From assembly GCF_039880525.1 (NCBI RefSeq), contig NZ_CP156989.1, positions 1,674,001 to 1,738,000 on the forward strand: a stretch of 64,000 bases of DNA, in the 5' to 3' direction. Shown piece after piece: positions 17,948 through 25,932 of this stretch. The notes below the pieces were generated by a model, which saw only the letters and a list, made by a program, of their open reading frames with translations, searched no databases and was not told the origin of the DNA. Every line of letters begins with the position of its first letter. Within the stretch, counting starts at the first letter, position 1. Position numbers and translations under genes: made by a program. Origin of the DNA: Agrococcus sp. ProA11. GTDB lineage: Bacteria > Actinomycetota > Actinomycetes > Actinomycetales > Microbacteriaceae.

Positions 17948-18841
17948 ATGGACCTCGACGCGGCACTCGTGCGCGCCCTGCAGGACGACGGGCGGGCGAG
18001 CATCAGCGAACTCGCGACTCGTCTCGGTCATCCTCGCGCGGTCGTCTCGGCTCGCGTGCGCCGTCTGCTCGCGGAGGGCGAGGTGCGCGTCATCGCGGCC
18101 GTCGATCCGTCGTTCCTCAGGCAGCACGTGCTCGCGCACCTGTCGGTGCAGACCGACGGCGCGGTCGGTCCGGTCGGCGCGCAGCTGCGCAGCATGCCCG
18201 ACACGGTGCTGGTCTCGGCGGTCGGGGGCACCTTCGACATCGTCGCCGAGCTGCGCGTGGGGTCGATGCCAGAGCTGCAGGACCGCCTCGGTCAGATTCG
18301 CGACCTGCCCGGTGTCGCCTCGGTCAGCACGCTCGTCTACACGACGGTCATCAAGGGCTTCTTCGTGTCGGAGTACCGCGGCGCGGTGACGCTGGACGAC
18401 ACCGATGTCTCGCTCATCGAGCTGCTGCAGCGCGATGGGCGGATGAGCTATCGAGCCCTGGGCGACGCCGTGCGGCTCTCCGCATCGGCGGTCACGACGC
18501 GCGTGCATCGGCTCATCAGCCGCGGGGTGATCAAGATCAGCGCCGTCGAAACCCGCGGTCTCGCGCACCGGCAGCTGTCGATGGGCGTCGGCCTCAGCAT
18601 GCGTGGCAACGACGAGCGGATGATCGAGGCCCTGCGCGAGTCGCGCGGCGTCGACTTCGCCACCCGCACGGTCGGCAGGTTCGATCTCGTCGCAACCCTG
18701 GTCCAGCCCTCGGCGGGAGACCTCTACGCGAGCCTCGAGCGCATCCGTGCTGACCCCGGCGTGGAGCGCATCGAGTCCTGGCTGCACCTGGCGGTGCTGA
18801 AGGAGGACTACACGCGCAGCCTGCGGCCCGCGCGGTCGTAG
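17948..18841 (+). CDS. Double-length Lrp/AsnC-family transcriptional regulator
   Basis: This 297-residue protein contains two Lrp/AsnC units in tandem. The first helix-turn-helix spans residues 1-50 with an effector-type domain to about 140. The second helix-turn-helix is at 148-200, with another effector domain to the end. Typical Lrp proteins are about 150 residues, so it is a duplicated, fused form. GGAGG upstream of the ATG supports the start. It is divergent from the transporter-ThDP-ureohydrolase operon and is its likely local regulator, sensing an amino acid or derivative. Confidence 0.9.
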   Translation: MDLDAALVRALQDDGRASISELATRLGHPRAVVSARVRRLLAEGEVRVIAAVDPSFLRQHVLAHLSVQTDGAVGPVGAQLRSMPDTVLVSAVGGTFDIVAELRVGSMPELQDRLGQIRDLPGVASVSTLVYTTVIKGFFVSEYRGAVTLDDTDVSLIELLQRDGRMSYRALGDAVRLSASAVTTRVHRLISRGVIKISAVETRGLAHRQLSMGVGLSMRGNDERMIEALRESRGVDFATRTVGRFDLVATLVQPSAGDLYASLERIRADPGVERIESWLHLAVLKEDYTRSLRPARS

Positions 18842-19024
18842 TCCCTTGACCGGGCCCGCGGCGAGCAACATGCTCGTCTGCGCCGTCACTCGAAGAGCCA
18901 CGGACTCGGCAAGCGCAAGGCTGGCAGCGCCACGATCAACGACCGACGATGCTTCCGCTCCACCATCCCGTCGCAAGCGTCGGCGTGATGCTTGCGGCTC
19001 AGTGAAGGCTGACGGCAGTGGGCG

Positions 19025-19756
19025 TCACATCGCTGATCTCGCCTCAGGCACGCGGTACTCGGCATACGCACCCAGATGAATCGCGTGTAGACCACCTACA
19101 GCGGCAATCGGGATTTCGTAGTAGCGGAGTTCTCCGTCAATCACGAAGAACGCGTCGATCTCGTCCGGATCGTATGCCTGGCGCTCGCGTCCGCTCGTAG
19201 ACAAATAGACCTTCCACTGTTTGCCTGTTCGCGTGGTCGTTGTTTTCACCTGCACGCGGCGAGTGCCCGACGCTCCAGAAACGAGCAAGTCGTAGCACGT
19301 GGGTTCGAGTGGCCACGACACGTCGAATCCACAGAGCGTGTACCAAGCAGCGGCGAGAAGTGATCCGGCGCGAGGTAGACGATTCACGTCCGGTTGCGGA
19401 GGAGCAACCGGAGTCTTCCCTTGAGGCGAGAGATGCACGACGTCGAGGCCGAGCCGTGCTGCATGGCCCTTGACCGCGGCAACGGACGACGTACCGCCGA
19501 GGTTGAGCTGTACAGCTACATCACTCCAAGTTGCGGAGGCGGCTACGGCGGCACGGAGACCGTCGTCCGTCCAACGACGTTGCCCCCGAAAATGGAGATA
19601 GTCGATAGCGAGCTGATCGGCACGCGAGCGAAGTGATCTCATCGCGCCCGACGACGTCGCTACAAGACCGAGTTCGCGCAGGCATCCCCGCCATGATTCG
19701 GAAGCCGCAATCGCGTCCGCGAGCTGTTCGTCGGTGTACGTCCGTCGCCGCGCCAT
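19025..19756 (-). CDS. Putative PD-(D/E)XK nuclease with tandem DNA-binding modules
   Basis: The protein is 243 residues. Two ~45-residue helical modules (about 6-50 and 61-105) share a T-D-x-L-x-x-A-(V/I)-A-A-S-x-(S/T)-W pattern seen at the N-termini of actinobacterial HNH and homing endonucleases. The C-terminal half looks like a PD-(D/E)XK fold: Asp156 in CYDLLVS, then Gln169-Val-Lys171 in RVQVKTT. This resembles group I intron-type PD-(D/E)XK enzymes. Base composition is lower in GC than its neighbours and it lies near tRNA-Pro, which hints at transfer. ATG at 19756 is preferred over GTG at 19783; neither has a clear ribosome site. No partner methylase is present. Confidence 0.65.
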   Translation of the reverse strand: MARRRTYTDEQLADAIAASESWRGCLRELGLVATSSGAMRSLRSRADQLAIDYLHFRGQRRWTDDGLRAAVAASATWSDVAVQLNLGGTSSVAAVKGHAARLGLDVVHLSPQGKTPVAPPQPDVNRLPRAGSLLAAAWYTLCGFDVSWPLEPTCYDLLVSGASGTRRVQVKTTTTRTGKQWKVYLSTSGRERQAYDPDEIDAFFVIDGELRYYEIPIAAVGGLHAIHLGAYAEYRVPEARSAM

Positions 19757-19882
19757 GGGCGGACCATAGTTCCGGCTACCCACATCGCGCCGTTAGGCGG
19801 TTCTGCCAGCGTCCGACTCGACAAACCGGAGCATCGTCGTCGAAGCGATGAATTTTCGGTGGCCGATCACGTCTTACCCACC

Positions 19883-19915
19883 AGAAAGTCCCGGAAACCT
19901 TTCAGCTTCCGGGAC
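19883..19915 (-). terminator. Terminator of tRNA-Pro
   Basis: A 9-base-pair stem (19888-19896 with 19907-19915, GTCCCGGAA/TTCCGGGAC) is followed on the minus strand by TTTCT. It begins 8 bases after the tRNA 3' end. Confidence 0.75.
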
Positions 19916-19922
19916 CTCTCAG

Positions 19923-19996
19923 TCGGGCTGACAGGATTTGAACCTGCGACCCCCTGACCCCCAGTCAGGTGCGCTACCAAGCTGCGCCACAGCCCG
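19923..19996 (-). tRNA. tRNA-Pro (anticodon GGG)
   Basis: The minus strand folds as a tRNA of 74 nucleotides. Acceptor CGGGCTG pairs with CAGCCCG, the anticodon stem is CCTGA/TCAGG around a loop CTGGGGG giving anticodon GGG, and the T arm contains GGTTCAAATCC. The discriminator is A and CCA is not encoded. It reads proline CCC and CCU codons. Confidence 0.95.
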
Positions 19997-20068
19997 TCGA
20001 TCTTGCGATCGAGGTGCCCGAAGGCAACCAACACAGACTAGCGCATCCGAGCACCGCCAGGCGCCGCC

Positions 20069-21556
20069 TCAGCGACCAGAGCGGCGTCGCACGAAGTCGG
20101 CGAGATCCGCCGACTGCGCGAGGCGCGAGGGCTCGTGCACGTACATCATGTGGCCGGCCTCGTAGTAACGGTGCTCGATGTTCTCGCGCAGCGATTCGGG
20201 GATCTGCAGGTGCGCGACCGAGTCCTCGGCGGCCGAGAACGGCGTGGCGCCGTCGAACCAGCCGTAGGCGAAGTGCACGGCGAGGTGCGGGTTCTGCCGC
20301 ATCGCGCGCGAGAGTTTGTCGATCACGTAGACCGGCGCGTTCTCGAACTCCTTGTAGCTCCACTGCTCGTTGACGTTCTTGCCGAACACGTGGAACGGTC
20401 CCGTGTCGCGCACGCCCAGATCGTGGTGCAGCGAGTGCTGGTACGCGGCGGCGTACGGGCCGAGGATGGCGTCCATCGACGGGTCGGCGTCCATGTGCTC
20501 GGCGATGCCGCTCGCCGCCGGCCCCGTGAAGCGCGAGTCGAGCCGGCCGACGCTCAGCCCGCGGTCGCGCAGCAGCTCGCCGAAGTAGCGCCAGTGCTCG
20601 ATGCGCAGGTTCGCCCGGTCCACGTACGACGCCGATAGCCCCGTGAGGCGCGCGATCGTCGCCACGGCATCCGCGCGCTCCTCCTGCGTGAGCCGCGAGC
20701 CGCGCCCCAGCACGTACGGGTAGTCGCGAGCGGCGTAGGTGCGTGCCTCGTCAACGACATCCTCGAGTTCGCGACCCTCGTGGAAGCCGTGCTGCCATGC
20801 GGTCGCGGCGTAGAACGGCAGGTAGAGCGCGTGTGCGCGGTCGCCGCCCTGCGCGAAGTTGGCGGTGGAGAAGTCGAGCACGCTCGAGATCAGCAGCAGC
20901 CCGTTGAGGTACATCCCGAGCCCCTCCTGCAGGTGCTGGGCGAGGCCGGCGGCACGCGTGGTGCCATAGGACTCCCCCGCCAGGAACTTCGGGCTCAGCC
21001 AGCGCCCCTCGGCGGTGACCCACTGGCGGATGATCTCGGCGACCGACTCGATGTCGGCGGTGAAGCCGTGGAAGTCCTTCGCCTTCTGCCCCTCGACCGG
21101 CCGCGAGCGCCCCGTCGACACCGGGTCGATGAACACCAGGTCGCTCACCGTCAGCAGCGACTCCGGGTTGTCGATCACCGCGTAGGGCGGCGGCGCGAGC
21201 TCACCCGCATCGCCCATGACCACGCGCCGCGGTCCCAGGACGCCCATGTGCAGCCACACGCTCGCCGAGCCCGGCCCGCCGTTGAAGGCGAAGGTCACCG
21301 GCCGCGTCGTGGGATCGGCGCCGTCGAGCGTGTACGACGCGATGGCGACCTGCGCGCGGGCCTTGCGGCCGCGGAAGACGTCGTCCTCGACCTTCTCCTC
21401 CCACAGCACCACGCGGCCGGCGCGCGCCGTGTAGGCCAGCTCGCCATCGGGTGTCGACAGCGTGTGCTGCGTGGTCACGAGCTCGTCGGTGACCGACGGC
21501 TCGGCATCAATGGTCGCGGGCTTGGCGGTCTCGGTCGTCGCGGCGTCATCACTCAC
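20069..21556 (-). CDS. S10-family serine carboxypeptidase-like protein
   Basis: This 495-residue alpha/beta-hydrolase has the S10 peptidase landmarks: the oxyanion motif NGGPGSAS, catalytic Ser196 in GESYGT and catalytic His469 in YEAGHMMY. No signal peptide is visible, as is common in actinobacterial S10-like proteins, so it is probably cytoplasmic. Members remove C-terminal residues from peptides or act as acyltransferases. The GTG at 21556 starts a charged N-terminus of about 25 residues with no strong ribosome site. It stands 22 bases downstream of the thiolase gene. Confidence 0.88.
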   Translation of the reverse strand: MSDDAATTETAKPATIDAEPSVTDELVTTQHTLSTPDGELAYTARAGRVVLWEEKVEDDVFRGRKARAQVAIASYTLDGADPTTRPVTFAFNGGPGSASVWLHMGVLGPRRVVMGDAGELAPPPYAVIDNPESLLTVSDLVFIDPVSTGRSRPVEGQKAKDFHGFTADIESVAEIIRQWVTAEGRWLSPKFLAGESYGTTRAAGLAQHLQEGLGMYLNGLLLISSVLDFSTANFAQGGDRAHALYLPFYAATAWQHGFHEGRELEDVVDEARTYAARDYPYVLGRGSRLTQEERADAVATIARLTGLSASYVDRANLRIEHWRYFGELLRDRGLSVGRLDSRFTGPAASGIAEHMDADPSMDAILGPYAAAYQHSLHHDLGVRDTGPFHVFGKNVNEQWSYKEFENAPVYVIDKLSRAMRQNPHLAVHFAYGWFDGATPFSAAEDSVAHLQIPESLRENIEHRYYEAGHMMYVHEPSRLAQSADLADFVRRRSGR

Positions 21557-21578
21557 CCGAGCGACCCTACCCGAGGGC

Positions 21579-22775
21579 TCAGACGCGCTCGATGATCATC
21601 GCCGAGGCCATGCCGCCGCCGACGCAGAGCGAGACGAGCGCCCGCTGCTGGTCACGCCGCTCGAGCTCGTCGAGCGCCGTGCCGATGAGCATCGCGCCCG
21701 TGGCACCCAGCGGGTGCCCCATGGCGATCGCGCCACCCGAGACGTTCGTGCGAGCCGGGTCGACGCCCGTCTCGCGCAGCCAGTGGAGCACGACGGATGC
21801 GAAGGCCTCGTTGATCTCGTACAGGTCGATGTCGTCGTGGGTGAGCCCGGCACGCGCGAGCACCTTCCCGGTGGCGGCGACCGGCCCGGTGAGCATCAGC
21901 GTCGGGTCGGACCCCACCGACGTGGCCGCCACGATGCGGGCGCGCGGCGCCATCCCGAGCGACGACGCGGAGGCCTCGCTGCCGACCACGACCAGACCCG
22001 CGCCATCGACGATGCCGGAGGAGTTGCCGGCCGTGTGCACGTGCTCGATGCGGGTGATCTCCGGGTGCGCGCGCCGCACGACGGCGTCGAAGCCCGCCGT
22101 GCCGAAGGTCGCGAACGCGGGTGCCAGGCCGGCCAGCGCCCCCGCCGTCGTGTCGGGCCGCGGGTGCTCGTCACGATCCAGCAGCAGCATGCCGTCAGGC
22201 GTCGAGACGGGAACGATCGAGCGCGAGAAGCGGCCTTCGTCCCAGGCGTCCGCGGCACGCTGCTGCGACTGCAGCGCGTAAGCGTCGACCTCGGCGCGCG
22301 AGACGCCGTCCTTCGTCGCGATCGCGTCGGCGCTCACACCCTGCGGGATGAGACTCCACGGCACCAGGTTGCCGGGATCGACCGCGTAGGGGCCCCCGTC
22401 GGAGCCGAGCGGCACGCGCGACATCGACTCGACACCACCGGCGACGATGAGCTCGTCGAAGCCCGCGGCCACGCGACCGGCGGCGGCCGTAACCGCTTCG
22501 AGACCGGAGGCGCAGTAGCGGTTGACCTGCATGCCCGGCACCGAGTCGGGCAGCCCGGCGGCGTGCACGGCGGAGCGCGCGAGCACGCCGCCCTGCTCGC
22601 CGACCGCCGAGACCGTGCCGAGCACGACGTCGTCGATGCGGTCGGCGGCGACGCCGCGGCCTTCGAGCGCACCGAGCAGACCGCCCGCGAGCTGCACGGG
22701 ATGCACCTCGGCGAGCGCACCGCGGCGACGGCCGCGGGGCGTGCGCAGGGCGTCCAGGATGAAGGCGTCAGCCAT
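21579..22775 (-). CDS. Acetyl-CoA C-acetyltransferase (thiolase)
   Basis: This 398-residue thiolase has all three active-site motifs: acyl-accepting Cys88 in NRYCASGLEA, the His in GGAIAMGHPLGATGA and the C-terminal Cys in CVGGGMASA. It condenses or cleaves acyl-CoAs. Whether it serves fatty-acid breakdown or acetoacetyl-CoA synthesis is unclear, because no other beta-oxidation gene is nearby. Length is normal for the family. It lies between the FBP-domain gene and the S10 peptidase, all on the minus strand. Confidence 0.92.
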   Translation of the reverse strand: MADAFILDALRTPRGRRRGALAEVHPVQLAGGLLGALEGRGVAADRIDDVVLGTVSAVGEQGGVLARSAVHAAGLPDSVPGMQVNRYCASGLEAVTAAAGRVAAGFDELIVAGGVESMSRVPLGSDGGPYAVDPGNLVPWSLIPQGVSADAIATKDGVSRAEVDAYALQSQQRAADAWDEGRFSRSIVPVSTPDGMLLLDRDEHPRPDTTAGALAGLAPAFATFGTAGFDAVVRRAHPEITRIEHVHTAGNSSGIVDGAGLVVVGSEASASSLGMAPRARIVAATSVGSDPTLMLTGPVAATGKVLARAGLTHDDIDLYEINEAFASVVLHWLRETGVDPARTNVSGGAIAMGHPLGATGAMLIGTALDELERRDQQRALVSLCVGGGMASAMIIERV

Positions 22776-22841
22776 GGTGACCTCCGGGGTCTGTCGTCGG
22801 TGCTTGGTGCAGCGGTCGTCCGCCGCCGAGCCTGCGCACCG

Positions 22842-23333
22842 TCAGCGCTCCCGGATGGCGCGCTCGATGCGGCCCGTGAAGCTGACGACCCGCTCGAGCA
22901 GGGCCTCCGACCTGGAGGCGAGGCGCTCCGCGGTCAGCAGATGCGGCGGACCGGTGCGGATGATGTGCGAGCAGTCGAGTGCCTCGCAGATGTAGGTGCC
23001 CACCGAGCTGCCGGTGTGGCCGTCGAGGTCGGCGAGCCGGGCGCTGAACATGCGCACCTGCGTCGCGGGCTGCGTGGAGTGGCACATCGAGCACATCGCG
23101 GCGATGCCGGCGCGCAGCCCGCCGGGGGCACCGCGCAGCACGACGCCGATGAGCTGATCCCCGCGCCAGTGCACGAGGTAGCCCAGCCGCCGGAACCGCG
23201 GGTCGCGCCAGCCGAGGAACTCGCGCTCACCCCAGATGGTCTCGTGCAGACCGGGGATCGGCAGCTGCTCGAGCTCGCCTCGCGTCGCGTTCACGAAGCA
23301 CTCCCGCAGCTCGGTCTCTGTCACCTCGCGCAT
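22842..23333 (-). CDS. FBP-domain (EF-G-binding C-terminal) zinc-finger protein
   Basis: The 163-residue protein has a treble-clef-like zinc site made of Cys81-x2-Cys84 (CSMC) and Cys116-x4-Cys121 (CEALDC). This matches the C-terminal domain of FusB-type proteins that bind elongation factor G. In actinomycetes the domain stands alone, as here. The ATG at 23333 gives the usual N-terminus MREVTETEL; an upstream extension in the same frame is not conserved-looking. Whether it affects ribosome release or fusidic acid tolerance is unknown. Confidence 0.82.
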   Translation of the reverse strand: MREVTETELRECFVNATRGELEQLPIPGLHETIWGEREFLGWRDPRFRRLGYLVHWRGDQLIGVVLRGAPGGLRAGIAAMCSMCHSTQPATQVRMFSARLADLDGHTGSSVGTYICEALDCSHIIRTGPPHLLTAERLASRSEALLERVVSFTGRIERAIRER

Positions 23334-23421
23334 GCTTCGACGGTATCGGATGCGCGCGTGCGAACGCTCGGAGGCAGGGCACGCACGTCCGCACATGCGT
23401 GCGTGCACGAACGCGAAGGGG

Positions 23422-23467
23422 TTTGCCGCCGCCGGGCTTCCACCCAGGAGAGTCCCGACGGCGGCAA
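23422..23467 (-). terminator. Candidate hairpin after GAPDH
   Basis: TTGCCGCCGCCGGG (23422-23435) pairs with CCCGACGGCGGCAA (23454-23467) with one bulge, 8 bases after the GAPDH stop. No U-run follows on the minus strand, so termination may need help from Rho. Confidence 0.5.
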
Positions 23468-23474
23468 GTCTGTG

Positions 23475-24917
23475 TCAGGCCGGCTGCAGCTGCCGGGCCT
23501 TGGCCATCTGGTCGGCCATGTGCTCGATGACGCGGATGACCTGCGAGGAGTAGCCGTACTCGTTGTCGTACCAGACGTAGAGCACCAGGTGCTTGCCGGT
23601 GGCGATGGTCGCGAGGCCGTCGACGATGCCGGCGCGGTTGTTGCCGACGAAGTCGGTCGAGACCACCTCCGCGGAGTCGGTGAAGTCGAGCTGCGCCCGC
23701 AGCGCACCGGTGAGCGAGGTCTGGCGCAGCAGCTCGTTGACCGCGTCGCGGTCGACCGGCTGCTCGAGGTTGAGGTTCAGGATCGCCATCGACACGTTGG
23801 GCGTCGGCACGCGGATCGCGTTGCCCGTCAGCTTGCCCTCGAGCTCGGGCAGCGCCTTCGCGACGGCCTTCGCGGCACCGGTCTCGGTGAGCACCATGTT
23901 GAGCGCCGCAGAGCGGCCGCGACGGGCGCCCTTGTGGAAGTTGTCGATGAGGTTCTGGTCGTTCGTGTACGAGTGCACGGTCTCGACGTGGCCGTGCTCG
24001 ATGCCGTAGGCGTCGTTGATGATCTGCAGCACGGGCGTGATGGCGTTGGTGGTGCAGGAAGCGGCCGTGACGATGGCGTCGTCCGTGCCGATCGTCTCGT
24101 GGTTGACGCCGAAGACGATGTTCTTCAGCGGGCTCTTGCCGGGCGCGGTCAGCACGACCCGCTCGACGCCCGGACGGGCCAGGTGCTGCGCGAGCCCATC
24201 CTCATCGCGCCAGCGACCCGTGTTGTCGACGACGATCGCGCGCTGGATGCCGTACTCGGTGTAGTCGACCGCCGTGGGGTCATCCGAGTAGATGACCTGG
24301 ATGAGGGTGCCGTTCGCGAGGATCGTGTTCTGCTCGCGGTCGACGTCGATGGTGCCGAGGAAGGCGCCGTGGACGGAGTCGCGGCGCAGCAGGCTGGCGC
24401 GCTTCTCGAGGTCGTCGTCACCGCTCCTGCGCACGACGATGGCCCGCAGGCGCAGGCCGAGGCCGCTGCCGGCATGGCCGATGAGGATGCGCGCGAGCAG
24501 CCGACCGATGCGGCCGAAGCCGTAGAGCACGACGTCGGTCGGCTCGTCCTGCGACCACGAGGGCAGGTCGGCGAGCTGCTGCCGCACCCAGTCCTCGAAG
24601 CCGTCCGCGGGCGCGTCGACCAGCAGCCTGCCGAGATCGAGCGAGACGCCGCGCAGCTCGATCTCATCGGCGATGCGCAGCACCGCCATCGAGTCCTCGA
24701 CGTCGAGCACGCGCTCGCCCACGCGGCGCGCCCACTTGTGTGCCTTCAGGATGTCGATCGGCGACTGATTCACCAGCTTCTTGCCATGCACGTGCGTGAC
24801 GACGTCACGCTCGCGGTAGAGGCGACCGAGGATCGGCACGGCCTGCTCGGCAAGGGCGACGCGGTCGAGCCACGCCTGGTGGGCGCTGTCGACGGGCAGG
24901 GGTTCAGCGGTTGGCAC
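23475..24917 (-). CDS. gap: Glyceraldehyde-3-phosphate dehydrogenase, long form
   Basis: This 480-residue GAPDH carries an N-terminal extension of about 130 residues before the NAD domain (VVLYGFGRIGR). The catalytic Cys288 is in AASCTTNAITP, and the C-terminal WYDNEYGYS is intact. The long class of about 480 residues is known in actinomycetes beside the standard 335-residue enzyme, and some members work mainly in the gluconeogenic direction. GTG at 24917 gives the usual family length; TTG or GTG codons further upstream would add an atypical leader. Transcription probably starts between it and the siderophore-interacting gene. Confidence 0.9.
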   Translation of the reverse strand: MPTAEPLPVDSAHQAWLDRVALAEQAVPILGRLYRERDVVTHVHGKKLVNQSPIDILKAHKWARRVGERVLDVEDSMAVLRIADEIELRGVSLDLGRLLVDAPADGFEDWVRQQLADLPSWSQDEPTDVVLYGFGRIGRLLARILIGHAGSGLGLRLRAIVVRRSGDDDLEKRASLLRRDSVHGAFLGTIDVDREQNTILANGTLIQVIYSDDPTAVDYTEYGIQRAIVVDNTGRWRDEDGLAQHLARPGVERVVLTAPGKSPLKNIVFGVNHETIGTDDAIVTAASCTTNAITPVLQIINDAYGIEHGHVETVHSYTNDQNLIDNFHKGARRGRSAALNMVLTETGAAKAVAKALPELEGKLTGNAIRVPTPNVSMAILNLNLEQPVDRDAVNELLRQTSLTGALRAQLDFTDSAEVVSTDFVGNNRAGIVDGLATIATGKHLVLYVWYDNEYGYSSQVIRVIEHMADQMAKARQLQPA

Positions 24918-24982
24918 ATCTTCACGATAGGCAAGCGAGTGGGCGCCACTCGGCCAGATCGCGCGTGAGGTTGCCACCAACG

Positions 24983-25023
24983 TGACAGAGGTGAAAATTC
25001 AGCGGAACTTTCGCCCTCTGTCA
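24983..25023 (-). terminator. Hairpin overlapping the end of the siderophore-interacting gene
   Basis: TGACAGAGGTGAAA (24983-24996) pairs with TTTCGCCCTCTGTCA (25009-25023) with one bulge. The stop codon of the siderophore-interacting gene is inside the stem. It most likely ends that transcript ahead of GAPDH, but it has no U-run. Confidence 0.5.
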
Positions 25024-25818
25024 GGACACGTAGGCCTTGCCGAGCTTCCAGTAGCCGGTGAAGGTGATGCGCTGCTTGTCCATCCCGCGGTCGCGCACGA
25101 GGTGGCGCCGCGTGCCCGTGGCGAGCAACTGCTCTCCCGCGGAGTACGCATAGCCGAGGTCGCCGGAGAGCCGGAGCCCGCGCAGCTCCTCGAGCCCCGC
25201 CTCCCCCGCTCGGGCGCTGCCGCGCTCGATCCAGCGCACGTCGACGCCAGCGGGACGATGGAAGGGCTGGATGTCGTCGTGGTGGCCCACCTCGATGACG
25301 GCGACGCCGCGCACCGAGCGCTCGAGTGAGCCGCAGATCCCGGCGATCGCCGGCATCGCCGACTCGTCACCGACCAGCAGCACGTCACCGGGCAGTCCGT
25401 CGTCGTTGTACAGCAGGCCCTCGTCGAGCAGCACGGCGCGCTCGCCGCGCTCGGCTCGACCCGCCCACGCGGCGCCCGGGCCCGGATCCTCGTGGCAGAC
25501 GAAATCGATGTCGAGCTCGCCCGCCTCCAGCCGGATGTCGCGCACCGTGTAGTTGCGCACCCAGGGCCGGCTCGACGCCTGCATCGCCAGGTACTGCGGG
25601 AACCACGTGCTCGGGCTCGTCGGCAAGCACAGCTCCTGCTGCCCCTCCCGGCGCATGAAGAAGCGGAACCACTGGTCGAAGCCCTGCGGTGTCATCGCGG
25701 AGACCTCGTCGCCGCCCAGCGTCACGCGGCGGATGTGCGGCGACAGCTGCTGGTTCGTCAGCACCTCGAGCTCGATGAACCTGGGTGCGACCGCTGCCAC
25801 GCGCTCCGGTCCCGCCAT
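25021..25818 (-). CDS. Siderophore-interacting protein (FAD ferric reductase type)
   Basis: This 265-residue flavoreductase is related to ViuB/YqjH. The FAD-binding half contains RNYTVRDIR, and the pyridine-nucleotide half contains LLVGDESAMPAIAGI. It reduces ferric siderophores in the cytoplasm to release iron. GGAGGA stands just ahead of the ATG at 25818. A DtxR/IdeR-like palindrome lies 44 bases upstream, so expression is expected to rise when iron is low. It is divergent from the MFS gene at 25933. Confidence 0.92.
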   Translation of the reverse strand: MAGPERVAAVAPRFIELEVLTNQQLSPHIRRVTLGGDEVSAMTPQGFDQWFRFFMRREGQQELCLPTSPSTWFPQYLAMQASSRPWVRNYTVRDIRLEAGELDIDFVCHEDPGPGAAWAGRAERGERAVLLDEGLLYNDDGLPGDVLLVGDESAMPAIAGICGSLERSVRGVAVIEVGHHDDIQPFHRPAGVDVRWIERGSARAGEAGLEELRGLRLSGDLGYAYSAGEQLLATGTRRHLVRDRGMDKQRITFTGYWKLGKAYVS

Positions 25819-25861
25819 CCGCTTCCTCCGATGCGCCTTCGATCCGCCGCCGACCTCGAGG

Positions 25862-25880
25862 TGAGGCAAGCCTTACCTGA
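25862..25880 (-). promoter_or_regulatory. DtxR/IdeR-type iron box
   Basis: The 19-base site reads TCAGGTAAGGCTTGCCTCA on the minus strand. It agrees at 14 of 19 positions with the DtxR consensus TTAGGTTAGGCTAACCTAA. A -10-like TACATT (25883-25888 on the minus strand) lies 2 bases upstream, so the box would cover the transcription start and repress the siderophore-interacting gene in iron-replete cells. It could also affect the divergent MFS gene. Confidence 0.82.
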
Positions 25881-25932
25881 CCAATGTAGCAACGTCTCCG
25901 CAGCGGTGCACCCGCGTAGCATCGTCAGCAGC

